The position numbers and the translations under genes were made by a program. This document shows positions 49,898-64,000 of a stretch of 64,000 nucleotides of DNA, one piece after another (the stretch's first letter is position 1; each line of letters begins with the position of its first letter). This DNA comes from Deinococcus murrayi DSM 11303. GTDB lineage: Bacteria; Deinococcota; Deinococci; Deinococcales; Deinococcaceae. The notes beneath the pieces are model-generated. The model saw only the letters and a list, made by a program, of their open reading frames with translations. It was not told the origin of the DNA and did not search any database. The stretch covers positions 27,609-91,608 of the forward strand of contig NZ_AXWT01000019.1 of assembly GCF_000482805.1 (NCBI RefSeq). The letters run 5' to 3'.

Positions 49898-50211
49898 TTG
49901 GACGTCTCAAGTCGAGTCCTCAGTGAACTGGCCAGCCGTGAGGCCGCCCTGGACGCGCAGATTGAAGCGGCCCGCGAAGAAGCGCGGCGCGAGGTCGAAG
50001 CGGCAGAAGCGCAGGCGGCCCGCATCCTTGCGGACGCGCAGGCCCGCGCGGCGCAGATGCAGGCCCAGCATGACCAGGAACTCAGCCAGGAAGCCGAGCG
50101 CATTCGCCAAGAAGCCCGCGCCCGCGCCGAAGCCGAAGCGCAGGCCACCCGCGAGCGGGCGAGCGCCCGCGTGCAGCAGGCCGCCGAACTGATTCTGAGG
50201 GCGGTGCTGCC

Positions 50212-50215
<4 letters not shown>
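49898..50215 (+). CDS. V/A-type ATPase peripheral-stalk subunit G/H
   Basis: 105 residues from TTG at 49898, just after AAAGGAGGAGGGAG. Almost the whole protein is a charged coiled coil ([21 protein letters not shown] and so on), the expected shape of the peripheral stalk subunit that pairs with subunit E. It is the first gene of the nine-gene V/A-ATPase operon. The stop overlaps the GTG start of subunit I (GTGA). Confidence 0.85.
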
Positions 50216-52281
<2,066 letters not shown>

Positions 52282-52299
52282 TCCATAGGAGAGTTGCTC

Positions 52300-52599
52300 A
52301 TGACCCAGTACAACAAGATTGTTCTCGCGTCCCTCGTCTTCGCCCTCGCCAGCACCGGTCTGGCTCAGGAGGCCGCGCAGGCCGCCAGCAACTCCAGCCA
52401 AGAAGGGCTGATTGCCGTCGGCAAGGGCCTGGCGCTGGGCCTCGGCGCGGTGGGCACCGGTATCGCGCAGGCCCGTATCGGCTCCAGCCTGGTCGGGGCT
52501 GTGGCCGAAGACCCCAGCAAGGCCGGTTCGCTGCTGCTGTACTTCCTGCTGCCCGAAACCCTGGTCATCTTCGGCTTCCTGGCGCTGTTCCTGATCTGA
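52300..52599 (+). CDS. V/A-type ATPase rotor-ring subunit K (c)
   Basis: 99 residues from ATG at 52300 with TAGGAGAG upstream. An N-terminal hydrophobic signal-like stretch is followed by a two-helix hairpin: GKGLALGLGAVGTGIAQA and SLLLYFLLPETLVIFGFLAL. The Glu in LLPETLVIFG (about residue 87) is the ion-binding carboxylate. It forms the membrane rotor. Subunit E starts two bases after its stop. Confidence 0.9.
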   Translation: MTQYNKIVLASLVFALASTGLAQEAAQAASNSSQEGLIAVGKGLALGLGAVGTGIAQARIGSSLVGAVAEDPSKAGSLLLYFLLPETLVIFGFLALFLI

Positions 52600-52600
52600 T

Positions 52601-53164
52601 ATGGCCCCCCTCGACAAGCTTCTCGAACAAGAGGCGCAGGGAGAGATCGAGCGCATTCGCGCGGAAGCCCGCGACCGGGCCGGGCAAATCCTGGCGCAGG
52701 CCCAGGAACGAGCGCAGGCCCTCTTGGAAAGCCGCACCCGCCAACTGGAAACCCGGCGTCAGGCGGAGTTGGTGCGTGCCCGCTCGGCGGCAGAACTCGA
52801 ACTGAATGCTGCCCGGCTGACGGCGAGCGAGCAGGGCCTCGCGCAGGTCTACGCGCTCGTCGAAGGGCACCTGCGTGACATCACCCGCTTGCCAGAGTAC
52901 CGTGAGATTCTTTCGCGCCTGCTCGCGCAAGCCCGCGATGCGATTCCCGATGCCGAGGTTGTGGAGGTCAATCCAGAGGACCTGGAGCTGGCCCAAAGTC
53001 TGGTCAGTGACCTGGCTGTTCGGGCCAACCCCGCGGTGGTGGGGGGGGTGCGGGTGGTCGCGCGCGGCGGCAAAAGCGGCATCACCAACACGCTGCCGGG
53101 CCGCCTGGAGCGGGTCCGTGCCGAACTCGCCCCGCAGGTCAGCCGCCTGCTCGCTGGGGAATAA
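52601..53164 (+). CDS. V/A-type ATPase subunit E
   Basis: 187 residues. The N-terminal half is an Ala/Glu/Arg-rich coiled coil (QGEIERIRAEARDRAGQILAQ), and the C-terminal half is a small alpha/beta domain ending with VVGGVRVVARGGKSGITNTLPGRLERVR (quoted core GGVRVVARGGKSGITNTL), the usual E end. It makes the peripheral stalk with subunit G/H and binds the top of the catalytic head. Confidence 0.88.
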   Translation: MAPLDKLLEQEAQGEIERIRAEARDRAGQILAQAQERAQALLESRTRQLETRRQAELVRARSAAELELNAARLTASEQGLAQVYALVEGHLRDITRLPEYREILSRLLAQARDAIPDAEVVEVNPEDLELAQSLVSDLAVRANPAVVGGVRVVARGGKSGITNTLPGRLERVRAELAPQVSRLLAGE

Positions 53165-53176
53165 GGACCCTTCGCC

Positions 53177-54501
<1,325 letters not shown>

Positions 54502-54502
54502 G

Positions 54503-54607
54503 AAAGGTCCAAGGGTCAAAGAGTCGAAGGGTCTAAGAGCGGGACCACAGACGCCGAGAGGCGCTCTCCCTAGACTCTGACTCTGAGACCCTAGCCCCTT
54601 AGACCTC
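54503..54607. repeat. Inverted heptad-repeat hairpin (GGTCNAA type)
   Basis: The left arm (54503-54540) reads GGTCCAA, GGGTCAA, AGAGTCG, AAGGGTC, TAAGAGC. The complement of the right arm (54571-54607) reads GGTCTAA, GGGGCTA, GGGTCTC, AGAGTCA, GAGTCTA. The arms face each other across about 30 bases. It lies in the transcribed spacer between ATPase subunits F and A, so the RNA should fold into a long imperfect stem, just before the GAAGGAG SD of subunit A. Confidence 0.7.
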
Positions 54608-54622
54608 TCCGAAGGAGAAAGA

Positions 54623-57789
<3,167 letters not shown>

Positions 57790-57795
57790 AGCGCG

Positions 57796-57860
57796 GAGCT
57801 TGTGGCGTGTGGTTTAGAAGAGCTTGCTCCACTGGCCCCATGCCACGAGCCATCAGCCTC
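57796..57860. repeat. Inverted heptad-repeat hairpin (GTGGCNN type)
   Basis: The left arm GCTTGTG GCGTGTG GTTT faces the right arm, whose complement reads GCTGATG GCTCGTG GCATGGG. The element fills the spacer between ATPase subunits B and D and ends before the AAAAGGAGGTGA SD of subunit D. Confidence 0.65.
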
Positions 57861-57882
57861 ACCGCAGAAAAGGAGGTGAACT

Positions 57883-58557
57883 ATGGCAGGACAGATTAGC
57901 CCCACCCGTTCGGCGCTGCTCGCGAGCAAGGCCAGCCTCAAGACGGCGTCGGGAGGCGCGGACCTCCTCAAGCGCAAGCGGGACGCCCTGATTGGCGAGT
58001 TTTTCGCCCTCGTGCGCGACGCCCTGGCAGCCCGCGAGCAGCTCGCCAGCGTGAGCAAGGGTGCTTACACCAGCCTCTTCGGGGCCAAGGCCTGGGACAG
58101 CCCCGAAGCCGTCGAGAGCCTCAGCCTCGCGGGGACGGGTGACTACGCCGTCGACATGCAGATTGAGAGCATCTACGGGGTGAAGGTGCCGCGCATCAAC
58201 GTCCCGGAGCGCTCACAGCAGGTCAACTTCAGCCCGATTAACGTCGGTGCCCGGACCATCCAGGCCGCAACCGACTTTGGCGGCGTCCTCGAAGCCATCG
58301 TGAAGGTGGCCGCCACCGAAACCAAGCTGCGGCGCATCGGCGAGGAAATCAAAAAGACCAGTCGGCGTGTGAACGCCCTGGAGCAGGTCGTCATTCCCGG
58401 CATTCAGGATGACATCCGGTTCATCCGCGGCGTCCTCGACCAGCGCGAGCGCGAGGAGAGCTTCCGTCTGAAGAAAATCAAGGCAAAGCTCGAACGCGAG
58501 AAGGAAAAAGCCGACCAAGCCCCCCAGGGCGGGCAGCACGGCAGCGCCGCCGACTGA
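57883..58557 (+). CDS. V/A-type ATPase subunit D
   Basis: 224 residues with a near-perfect SD (AAAAGGAGGTGA) before ATG. N-terminal helix ISPTRSALLASKASLKTA, central region VKVPRINVPERSQQVNF, and a second long helix TSRRVNALEQVVIPGIQDDIRFIRGVLDQREREE (quoted core RRVNALEQVVIPGI) form the coiled-coil central axle, the usual length for the family. The end is Lys/Glu-rich. It is the last gene of the operon before a strong terminator. Confidence 0.93.
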   Translation: MAGQISPTRSALLASKASLKTASGGADLLKRKRDALIGEFFALVRDALAAREQLASVSKGAYTSLFGAKAWDSPEAVESLSLAGTGDYAVDMQIESIYGVKVPRINVPERSQQVNFSPINVGARTIQAATDFGGVLEAIVKVAATETKLRRIGEEIKKTSRRVNALEQVVIPGIQDDIRFIRGVLDQREREESFRLKKIKAKLEREKEKADQAPQGGQHGSAAD

Positions 58558-58571
58558 GCGCCCCACTCCCC

Positions 58572-58602
58572 ACATCGCCCCCTAGCCGGGGCGATGTTTT
58601 TT
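58572..58602 (+). terminator. Rho-independent terminator of the ATPase operon
   Basis: ACATCGCCCC (58572-58581) pairs with GGGGCGATGT (58588-58597) around CTAGCC, followed by six T. One of the clearest terminators in the window. Confidence 0.9.
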
Positions 58603-58870
58603 CAGGTCGCGGAGGGCTGGCCGCAGGTTGCGGCGGGGGCCTGCGGGTCCAAGGCTGCGAACTCCGGCGTTGTGTAGAGGTGTGGCCTTGCCAACAAGGT
58701 CCGCGGCACCTTCCCTCTCCCCAAGCAGCGAGGACGAGGGGAGAGGTCAGCACCCCCCGTGAGGCGAGGGCGTCCAGCACCGCTTGGACCTGCTCTGCCG
58801 TGTGACCAACCCGCCCCGGCGCGGCGTAAAAAGGCCGGGCCAAGGCTTCGGCCCGCGCCGGCAGGGTCAT
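58602..58870 (-). pseudogene. Small gene after gpsA, probably frameshifted
   Basis: ATG at 58870 has a strong SD (GGAGGAATGAA), formed by the end of gpsA. The first 40 or so residues look real (TLPARAEALARPFYAAPGR, EQVQAVLDALASRG). The frame then becomes implausible (CWQGHTSTQRRSSQPW) and runs through the ATPase terminator to 58478. In the -1 frame a natural-looking end appears (PRTLLARPHLYTTPEFAALD, stop at 58602-58604). One more G in the six-G run (58753-58758) would join them. A CCTCTCCCC/GGGGAGAGG palindrome (58713-58746) lies at the break. It may be decayed, or a sequencing slip. No function known. Confidence 0.4.
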
Positions 58871-58871
58871 T

Positions 58872-59843
58872 TCATTCCTCCACTTCGGGCTTGGCGTCCC
58901 GCTTCATCAGGCTGGCGATGCCCTCGGCAGGAGTCCACGCGCCCGACGTGACTCGCGCAACCGCCCGCACGATGGGGAGGTCGTGGCCGTGCGCGGCGGC
59001 CCAGGCGTCCAGCAATCCGGCTGTCCGCAGGCCCTCGACGACCTGGCCGCCCTGGGCCGGGGTTTCGCCGCGGGCAATGGCCTCGCCCGCCGCACGGTTG
59101 CGGCTGTGGCGGCTGGTGGCGGTGGCGACGAGGTCGCCCAGTCCGCTGAGGCCGTAGGCGGTGTCTTCCTGCGCCCCCTGCGAGACGAGGTAGCGGCTCA
59201 TCTCGCGCAGGCCACGGGTGATGAGGGCGGCCTTGGCGTTGTCTCCCAGCCGCAGGCCGTCACTCATTCCGGCGGCGAGGGCGATGACGTTCTTGAGGAC
59301 GCCGCCGAGTTCGGCACCCACCTCGTCGCGGCTGGTATAGACCCGCAGGGTGGGGGAGACCAGGGCCGCCTGCACCCGGCGGGCCAGCGCCTCATCCGCG
59401 CTCGCCACGACGGTGGCGGCGGGCAGGCCCCGGCCCACCTCTTCGGCGTGGTTGGGGCCGCTGAGCACGGCCACCCGTCCGAAGCCCAGGGCGCGGGCGA
59501 GGTCGGTGAGCCGCCCGCCGTCTGGCCCCAGACCCTTGGCACACAGCACCACGCCAAGCGAGCGCGGCAACTCCGCCAGCAGCTCCGGCACCCCCACGCT
59601 GGGCACGACCACAAGGGCGAAGTCGGTCCCCTCCACCGCCGCCGCCAGGTCGGAGGTGACGCCCACCGCGTCCGGCAGGGTGACGCCGGGCAGGTACTCG
59701 CGGTTTTCGCGGACCTCGGCGAGCCGGGCGGCGAAGTCGGGCCGCCGCGCCCACAGGGTCGCCTGCCCCCCTGCGCGGGCGACCGCGACCGCCAGGGCGG
59801 TGCCCCAGCCCCCGGCCCCCAGCACCGGAACTCTCAGGCCCAT
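58872..59843 (-). CDS. gpsA: NAD(P)-dependent glycerol-3-phosphate dehydrogenase
   Basis: 323 residues from ATG at 59843. [21 protein letters not shown] is the dinucleotide-binding fold; [12 protein letters not shown] near 48, [15 protein letters not shown] near 130, the catalytic Lys in [20 protein letters not shown] near 180 and [19 protein letters not shown] near 235 complete the family. It reduces dihydroxyacetone phosphate to sn-glycerol-3-phosphate for lipid synthesis. The start overlaps the upstream methyltransferase by ten bases. Confidence 0.94.
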   Translation of the reverse strand: MGLRVPVLGAGGWGTALAVAVARAGGQATLWARRPDFAARLAEVRENREYLPGVTLPDAVGVTSDLAAAVEGTDFALVVVPSVGVPELLAELPRSLGVVLCAKGLGPDGGRLTDLARALGFGRVAVLSGPNHAEEVGRGLPAATVVASADEALARRVQAALVSPTLRVYTSRDEVGAELGGVLKNVIALAAGMSDGLRLGDNAKAALITRGLREMSRYLVSQGAQEDTAYGLSGLGDLVATATSRHSRNRAAGEAIARGETPAQGGQVVEGLRTAGLLDAWAAAHGHDLPIVRAVARVTSGAWTPAEGIASLMKRDAKPEVEE

Positions 59844-60589
59844 GCGAACACCCACACCCGCGGCGTCTGCGGGGTCGGCAAGGCGTAGTCGGGGTACTCG
59901 ACGATTTCCCAGCGCTCAAAGCCCGCCCCCCGCAGCAGCGGCTCCAGGTCGGCGGGGTCGTAGCCGCGCTCGCGGTGCGTCTCGGTGAATTCTTCCCAGC
60001 CCCCCCCACTGTCCTCGACCCGGCAAAAGGCCTGAACGACGCCCAGGTCGGTTTCTGGGTCGTGGTGGTGCGACCAATGGTAGTGGACCTCGCGCCCGTC
60101 GGGGGTAGAGGCCAGCCCCTCCACGGCCCCGCCCTCCCACAACTCGCGCACGCCGAGGCGGGTATTGAGGTCACAGGCGAGCAGGCCCCCAGGCCGCAAG
60201 TGCGCCCGCGCCTGCCCCAGCGCCGCGCCCAGGTCCTCCGGCGTGAGCAGGTTGTTCAGGCTGTCAAAGACGCAAGTCACGAGGTCAAAGGTGCGCCCCA
60301 GGTCAAAGGTCCGTAGGTCTCCCAGGGTCAGCTCGACCTCGCGGGGCAGGCGCTCTTGGGCCACGGCCAGCATCTCGGCGCTGCCGTCCAGCCCGGTGAC
60401 TGCCCACCCCGCCCGGTGCAGCTCGCGGGTAAAGCCCCCGGTGCCGCAGGCGAGGTCGAGGGCCGCCCCCCCCTGCAGGCCGCCGTCACGGGCGTAGGTC
60501 AAGACGAAGTCCGCCCAGTGGTCGTACTCCACGTCGGCCATGATGGCGTCATACACGGCGGCGAGGGCGGTAAAGGGGCGGTGCTGCAT
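59834..60589 (-). CDS. Class I SAM-dependent methyltransferase
   Basis: 251 residues from ATG at 60589, seven bases after ACTCTA (minus-strand TAGAGT). [23 protein letters not shown] at the start, [15 protein letters not shown] near 42 (SAM motif I), [16 protein letters not shown] near 67 (motif II acidic loop), and [15 protein letters not shown] near 100 (post-I/IV). The C-terminal half has beta strands as in small-molecule methyltransferases. The target is unknown. It overlaps gpsA and is cotranscribed with it. Confidence 0.85.
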   Translation of the reverse strand: MQHRPFTALAAVYDAIMADVEYDHWADFVLTYARDGGLQGGAALDLACGTGGFTRELHRAGWAVTGLDGSAEMLAVAQERLPREVELTLGDLRTFDLGRTFDLVTCVFDSLNNLLTPEDLGAALGQARAHLRPGGLLACDLNTRLGVRELWEGGAVEGLASTPDGREVHYHWSHHHDPETDLGVVQAFCRVEDSGGGWEEFTETHRERGYDPADLEPLLRGAGFERWEIVEYPDYALPTPQTPRVWVFAWA

Positions 60590-60777
60590 GGGGGTCACTC
60601 TAGCAGCGCGGCCCCCCAGCTCAAGGCCCCGTCAGGTACTCCGAGGCCCCGCGTCCCTCCATGAGCTTTCCGTGAGTCGCCTGAGAAGGCTTGCCCCGTA
60701 GCCCGCAAAGGTAGGGCGGGGTACGGTGGGGGCGTTTTCGCAGCCCACTCGTTCGCAGTCCAACAGGAGGTTTCACC

Positions 60778-61251
60778 ATGCGCAAGATGCTGATTGTCGC
60801 CGCCCTCGGTACCCTGGCCCTCTCCTCGTGCAGCATTTTCGGCACCCGCAGCGCTGCCGTGTCGGGCCAACTCCGGGGTTTTAGCCCGAACCAGAACCTC
60901 GGCCTCGCGATTGTGGGGTACAACGGTGGCCAGTACACCAACGTGAGCACCCAGCTACAGGTCATCGACAAGTTCCTGACCGGGGGCTACACCCTCACCC
61001 TGCCGCGAGATGTGCCCTACGGCACCTACCGGGTCATCGTCTTCCGCGACACCAACAACGACGGGCGCTACACGGCGGGCGAGCCGGTCCTCAGCCGCGA
61101 CAACGGCAAGTTCCTGGTGTACTCGCAGCGCGACAACCAGTTTTTCAACGGGGCCAAGCTGGGCTGGAGCATTTACAACACGGCGACCCGTGACGTTCAG
61201 AACACCCTGCTGAACAACTACGACCTCGAAGCGCTACCCGCCGGGCAGTAA
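60778..61251 (+). CDS. Predicted lipoprotein with beta-domain
   Basis: 157 residues. The signal peptide has a lipobox, LALSSC, with Cys18. The body is beta-rich: GQLRGFSPNQNLGLAIVGYNGG, LTGGYTLTLPRDVPYGTYRVIVFRD, DTNNDGRYTAGEPV (a Ca-loop-like segment near 90). It resembles small secreted or lipid-anchored beta-sandwich proteins (DUF2141-like), but the family is not sure. CAGGAGG precedes ATG. The upstream spacer 60603-60777 holds a G/C-rich inverted repeat (CCCCG...GGGG near 60695-60717) and TACGGT as a possible -10. Confidence 0.7.
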   Translation: MRKMLIVAALGTLALSSCSIFGTRSAAVSGQLRGFSPNQNLGLAIVGYNGGQYTNVSTQLQVIDKFLTGGYTLTLPRDVPYGTYRVIVFRDTNNDGRYTAGEPVLSRDNGKFLVYSQRDNQFFNGAKLGWSIYNTATRDVQNTLLNNYDLEALPAGQ

Positions 61252-61291
61252 CGGCGCCGCAGGAGCAGTTGGGTCACAAGAGGGGGGTAAA

Positions 61292-61319
61292 AAGGGGGAG
61301 GTCCGCGAGCCTCCCCCTT
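61292..61319. terminator. Bidirectional terminator
   Basis: AAGGGGGAGG pairs with CCTCCCCCTT around TCCGCGAG, with A5 before and TTCCCGTTT after. It separates the lipoprotein gene from the convergent DUF1802 gene. Confidence 0.7.
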
Positions 61320-61329
61320 CCCGTTTGGG

Positions 61330-61896
61330 TTACGACGTCTGCACCTTCAGCCGCTGCTCCAGTTCTCCCTGGAGCCGCTCCAGCTCTGAGTCAGGCAACG
61401 CGGGTGCCCCGGCCTCCGCCTCCACCTCGCCCAGCGGTACCCAGCTCACGCAGCCCAGCATCTCCGGGGTCTCCTCCAGCACGAGCGGCTCCCGCAGCGG
61501 GCGCACCCGCAGCAGCAGGGCGTGCACCCAGGGCCGATTCCGGTACTGAAAGCGGCGTTCGATGGCCCCCGCCGTCAGCGCCTGATACGGCTCTAGCGCA
61601 AGGGCCGCCTCCAGCGACTCGACCTTGTAGACGGCCACAGCTTCGGCCAGGGCGGGCAGCACGATGCGCCCCGGTTGGGGGTCCTCGCGCAGCCGCCCGG
61701 CAAACGGGGGCCGCAGCTCCGCCGGATTCTGGTGCAAGAAGGTGGGGTAGAGGAAAAAACGGCGGTGCTCAACCTCGAAGCCGTCGTGCGTCTCCATGAT
61801 GCCGCCCTTGCGGATGAGGAGGGCCGTCTCCCCGGCGACGAGGGCCTGAACCTGGGCGTCCCATTCCTTGAGGGCGGTGTGGGGGGCAGGGGTCAT
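61330..61896 (-). CDS. DUF1802-family protein
   Basis: 188 residues. ALKEWDAQVQALVAGETALLIRKGGIME (quoted core ALKEWDAQVQAL and LLIRKGGIME) and FFLYPTFLHQNPAEL near 48 are the DUF1802 landmarks, with a C-terminal PWVHALLLRVRPL and VSWVPLGE. Function unknown; the family occurs in cyanobacteria and Deinococcus. AGGGTA (minus-strand TACCCT) lies six bases before ATG. The start overlaps the stop of the upstream O-antigen-ligase-like gene (ATGA). Confidence 0.82.
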   Translation of the reverse strand: MTPAPHTALKEWDAQVQALVAGETALLIRKGGIMETHDGFEVEHRRFFLYPTFLHQNPAELRPPFAGRLREDPQPGRIVLPALAEAVAVYKVESLEAALALEPYQALTAGAIERRFQYRNRPWVHALLLRVRPLREPLVLEETPEMLGCVSWVPLGEVEAEAGAPALPDSELERLQGELEQRLKVQTS

Positions 61897-63365
61897 GGGG
61901 AGAGGGTAGGAGGTCCCGGCTCAGCCGTCCACCCCGGCACTTGCCATCCGCCCCTAGCTCGCTCGGCGGCTCCCCTGGAGGCGAAAGCCAGCAGCACGCA
62001 GGCCAGGGGCGTCACCGCCACGGTTGTGAACCAGAGCAGGAGGTAGGCAAAATACAGACCGACTCCCAGCAGCAACAGTTTCTCTTGTGGGCCGCCCCAC
62101 ATCAGGATTTGCCGGACGACCAGTACCAAAGCGGAGGTCAACAGCAACAGCCCGATGAGGCCATTGCTGTACAGTTCCTCTAAAACGACGTTATGCGGTT
62201 TGACGATGTCAAAAAACTGCATTCTCAGGGCTTCTTTGGGCCTATCGTTGTGCACGACGACGTGCAGGCTGCCAAAGCGCCGTAAGGATTCGTCCGGCTT
62301 CAAATCGACCATGGGGCCGATAAACGCCCGGTACTCGGCTGGGGTAAACACGTTGTAGAAACGGTGGTGGAGAGTTTCTAAGCCCCAACCTTGTATGGGC
62401 TGCTCTTGGATAAGTCGCCAAGTGGCCCGGTAGATGGCGAAACGCGCAGCCGCGCTCGTGCGGTAGGCTTCCTGATTAAGCTTTATCTCTGAGTTGAGTC
62501 GTCCGGCCCATCCCCGTTCATACAGCACCGTATTAAGACTTTGCATGGCTGCCGTCGAAGTCCAAGCTAGGCCAATACAGGTGACAGCCAGGAGGACGGT
62601 GCGGCTCCAGAGACGCCTTTCTTGGGGCGGGGCACGCAGCAACCGGTAGCTGGCGACCCCGACATGCATGGCCACGTAAGCCAGTAGAACGGCCTTGCTG
62701 TGAACACTGCCGACACCAAGGGCGATGAGGCCGTGCCAAACGAGGCTCCAAGCCGGAGCAGTCCTTTGCAGTAGGTAGGGCAAGGGAGCGAGCAACAGCC
62801 ACAGGCCCGCCACCCATCCAGAGTTCCCGATGGTGGCGATGGGAAAGCTGCTTTGACCGATGCTGAGGCTGCGGCCTTGCCAGGCGAACCATGGACTGCC
62901 CAAAACGGGGCTAAAGCCCAGCATTTCCAGCGTACAGATGGTGGTCATGACTGCCGTGAACCCCAGCAGCATCCACAGCCACCTCGCTTCGCCTTCGCGT
63001 ACGCCGTCACCGCGCCGAACGAGCGAAGCCAGCAGCAGCGTAAGGATAAACAGCGAAGTGGTGACATAGCCGCCATTCCAGTTCACCCAGCCCAACAAGG
63101 TGTACGTGGGCTGTGAAGACAGGGCGGTATTCGTCAGCAATGTCCAGCCCAGATAGGCGACGAGGAGGACCACGCTCCACCGCGGCAACGAACTGTACAG
63201 TTGCTGCCTAGAGAAGATGGCAGCCAATCCTGCGAGCAAGACCCCGGCTCCGAGGACGATGAGCTTGGGATACTGAAAGAGCCATTCGCGGTCTACGGTC
63301 GGTATCGAGACGAGCGAGGCGAGAACGATAAGAATAGTCCAGGAGGTGCGCCGCGTCGTAAACAT
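61893..63365 (-). CDS. O-antigen ligase/pilin glycosyltransferase-like membrane protein (Wzy_C)
   Basis: 490 residues with about eleven membrane segments and a large periplasmic loop (about 290-400). The Wzy_C signature is in QPIQGWGLETLHHRF near 326 and KPHNVVLEELYSNGLIGLLLL near 392, where the H-N and E-x5-G pattern is conserved. The family includes O-antigen ligases and pilin oligosaccharyltransferases (PglL/TfpO). It lies immediately downstream of a type IV pilin gene, the arrangement of TfpO. GC content is visibly lower than in neighbours, suggesting acquisition. The start ATG at 63365 is preceded by AAAGGATGGAG. Confidence 0.8.
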   Translation of the reverse strand: MFTTRRTSWTILIVLASLVSIPTVDREWLFQYPKLIVLGAGVLLAGLAAIFSRQQLYSSLPRWSVVLLVAYLGWTLLTNTALSSQPTYTLLGWVNWNGGYVTTSLFILTLLLASLVRRGDGVREGEARWLWMLLGFTAVMTTICTLEMLGFSPVLGSPWFAWQGRSLSIGQSSFPIATIGNSGWVAGLWLLLAPLPYLLQRTAPAWSLVWHGLIALGVGSVHSKAVLLAYVAMHVGVASYRLLRAPPQERRLWSRTVLLAVTCIGLAWTSTAAMQSLNTVLYERGWAGRLNSEIKLNQEAYRTSAAARFAIYRATWRLIQEQPIQGWGLETLHHRFYNVFTPAEYRAFIGPMVDLKPDESLRRFGSLHVVVHNDRPKEALRMQFFDIVKPHNVVLEELYSNGLIGLLLLTSALVLVVRQILMWGGPQEKLLLLGVGLYFAYLLLWFTTVAVTPLACVLLAFASRGAAERARGGWQVPGWTAEPGPPTLSP

Positions 63366-63442
63366 ACCGCTCCATCCTTTGTGAAGATGGCCAAGCAAAG
63401 AGGACCCGCTGCTGCTGCGGGTCCTGGACAGGGGATAGGGGG

Positions 63443-63821
<379 letters not shown>

Positions 63822-63982
63822 GTGCTCTCCTGGGGTGGCCCGGTGGGATTAAGGAATCGGGAGAAAGTCCCTGGGGCCGGAAATGGCGTGCAGGGGCGGG
63901 TATCTCCCGTCCTTGCTGAAGAAAGGGTAGTCAGGCGCTTCTAACACAGGTCTTACGGTGGGCGGCCTCTGCCGGGGGTGTC

Positions 63983-63996
63983 GGGGGGGGGGGGGG
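63983..63996. repeat. G14 homopolymer at the window edge
   Basis: Fourteen consecutive G lie upstream of pilA. Such a run can vary in length, or may mark an assembly edge. Nothing else is seen in 63821-63982 except pilA's SD and a possible TACCCT -10 (minus strand, 63924-63929). Confidence 0.6.
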
Positions 63997-64000
63997 CGGG

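Overview
The window is chromosomal DNA of a Deinococcus-like bacterium (Deinococcota). The base composition is very GC-rich. Several genes are lineage markers: a Lys-tailed Dps1, a DR2241-type chelatase-fold protein, topoisomerase IB next to uracil-DNA glycosylase, a complete V/A-type ATPase operon, bacterial nitric oxide synthase, and a PriA without its helicase motifs. About twenty genes have a TANNNT-type -10 box ending only 5-9 nt before the start codon, the pattern of leaderless Deinococcus transcripts. I used that pattern to choose many starts.

Layout. 0-12 kb: the C-terminus of nitric oxide synthase, a penicillin-acylase-family hydrolase, a DMT transporter, priA, an exported FlgT-like/unknown/CsgG-like trio, a phosphoesterase, a VC0807-type membrane protein and a DR2241-like protein. 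12-25 kb: an EF-hand protein, M20 and S41 peptidases, an MFS transporter, a self-contained unit of structured leader RNA plus small membrane protein (17.06-17.42 kb), an MBL-fold enzyme, dps1, a crcB-xseA-mobA operon, a corA-type transporter, gcdH and tatD. 25-37 kb: an AIM24 protein, three LptC/LptA-like envelope genes, carB, an alpha/beta hydrolase, topoisomerase IB, ung joined in frame to a photolyase, and carA. 37-44 kb: an arginine cluster on the minus strand (argG, GNAT, GNAT, argH, HIT, GNAT, GNAT, argA) with tandem ARG-box-like operators upstream of argG. 44-50 kb: an antiporter, an FMN 2-hydroxyacid oxidase, pth, an M42 peptidase and small conserved proteins. 49.9-58.6 kb: the V/A-ATPase operon G-I-K-E-C-F-A-B-D. 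58.6-64 kb: gpsA, a methyltransferase, a lipoprotein, a DUF1802 protein, and an O-antigen-ligase-type glycosyltransferase beside a type IV pilin.

The most interesting structure is a set of intergenic arrays with a strict seven-base period (CCAGCNN, GCCACNN, AGCNNNN, GGTCNAA and GTGGGAA types). Several are arranged as facing inverted arms. One pair of arms (37121-37556) frames a gene for a four-helix-bundle protein of the 23S rRNA intervening-sequence family, with the stop codon lying inside the right arm. A second pair with the same arm sequence but no gene (41139-41222) lies 4 kb away and joins a GNAT gene in frame to argH. This looks like an autonomous element and its gene-less derivative, outside rRNA. 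The second candidate is the hairpin-rich leader at 17066-17187, which appears to sequester the start region of a 56-residue membrane protein.

No tRNA, rRNA, CRISPR array, transposase or prophage gene was recognised. All function calls rest on reading motifs and family resemblance by eye; no database search was run.
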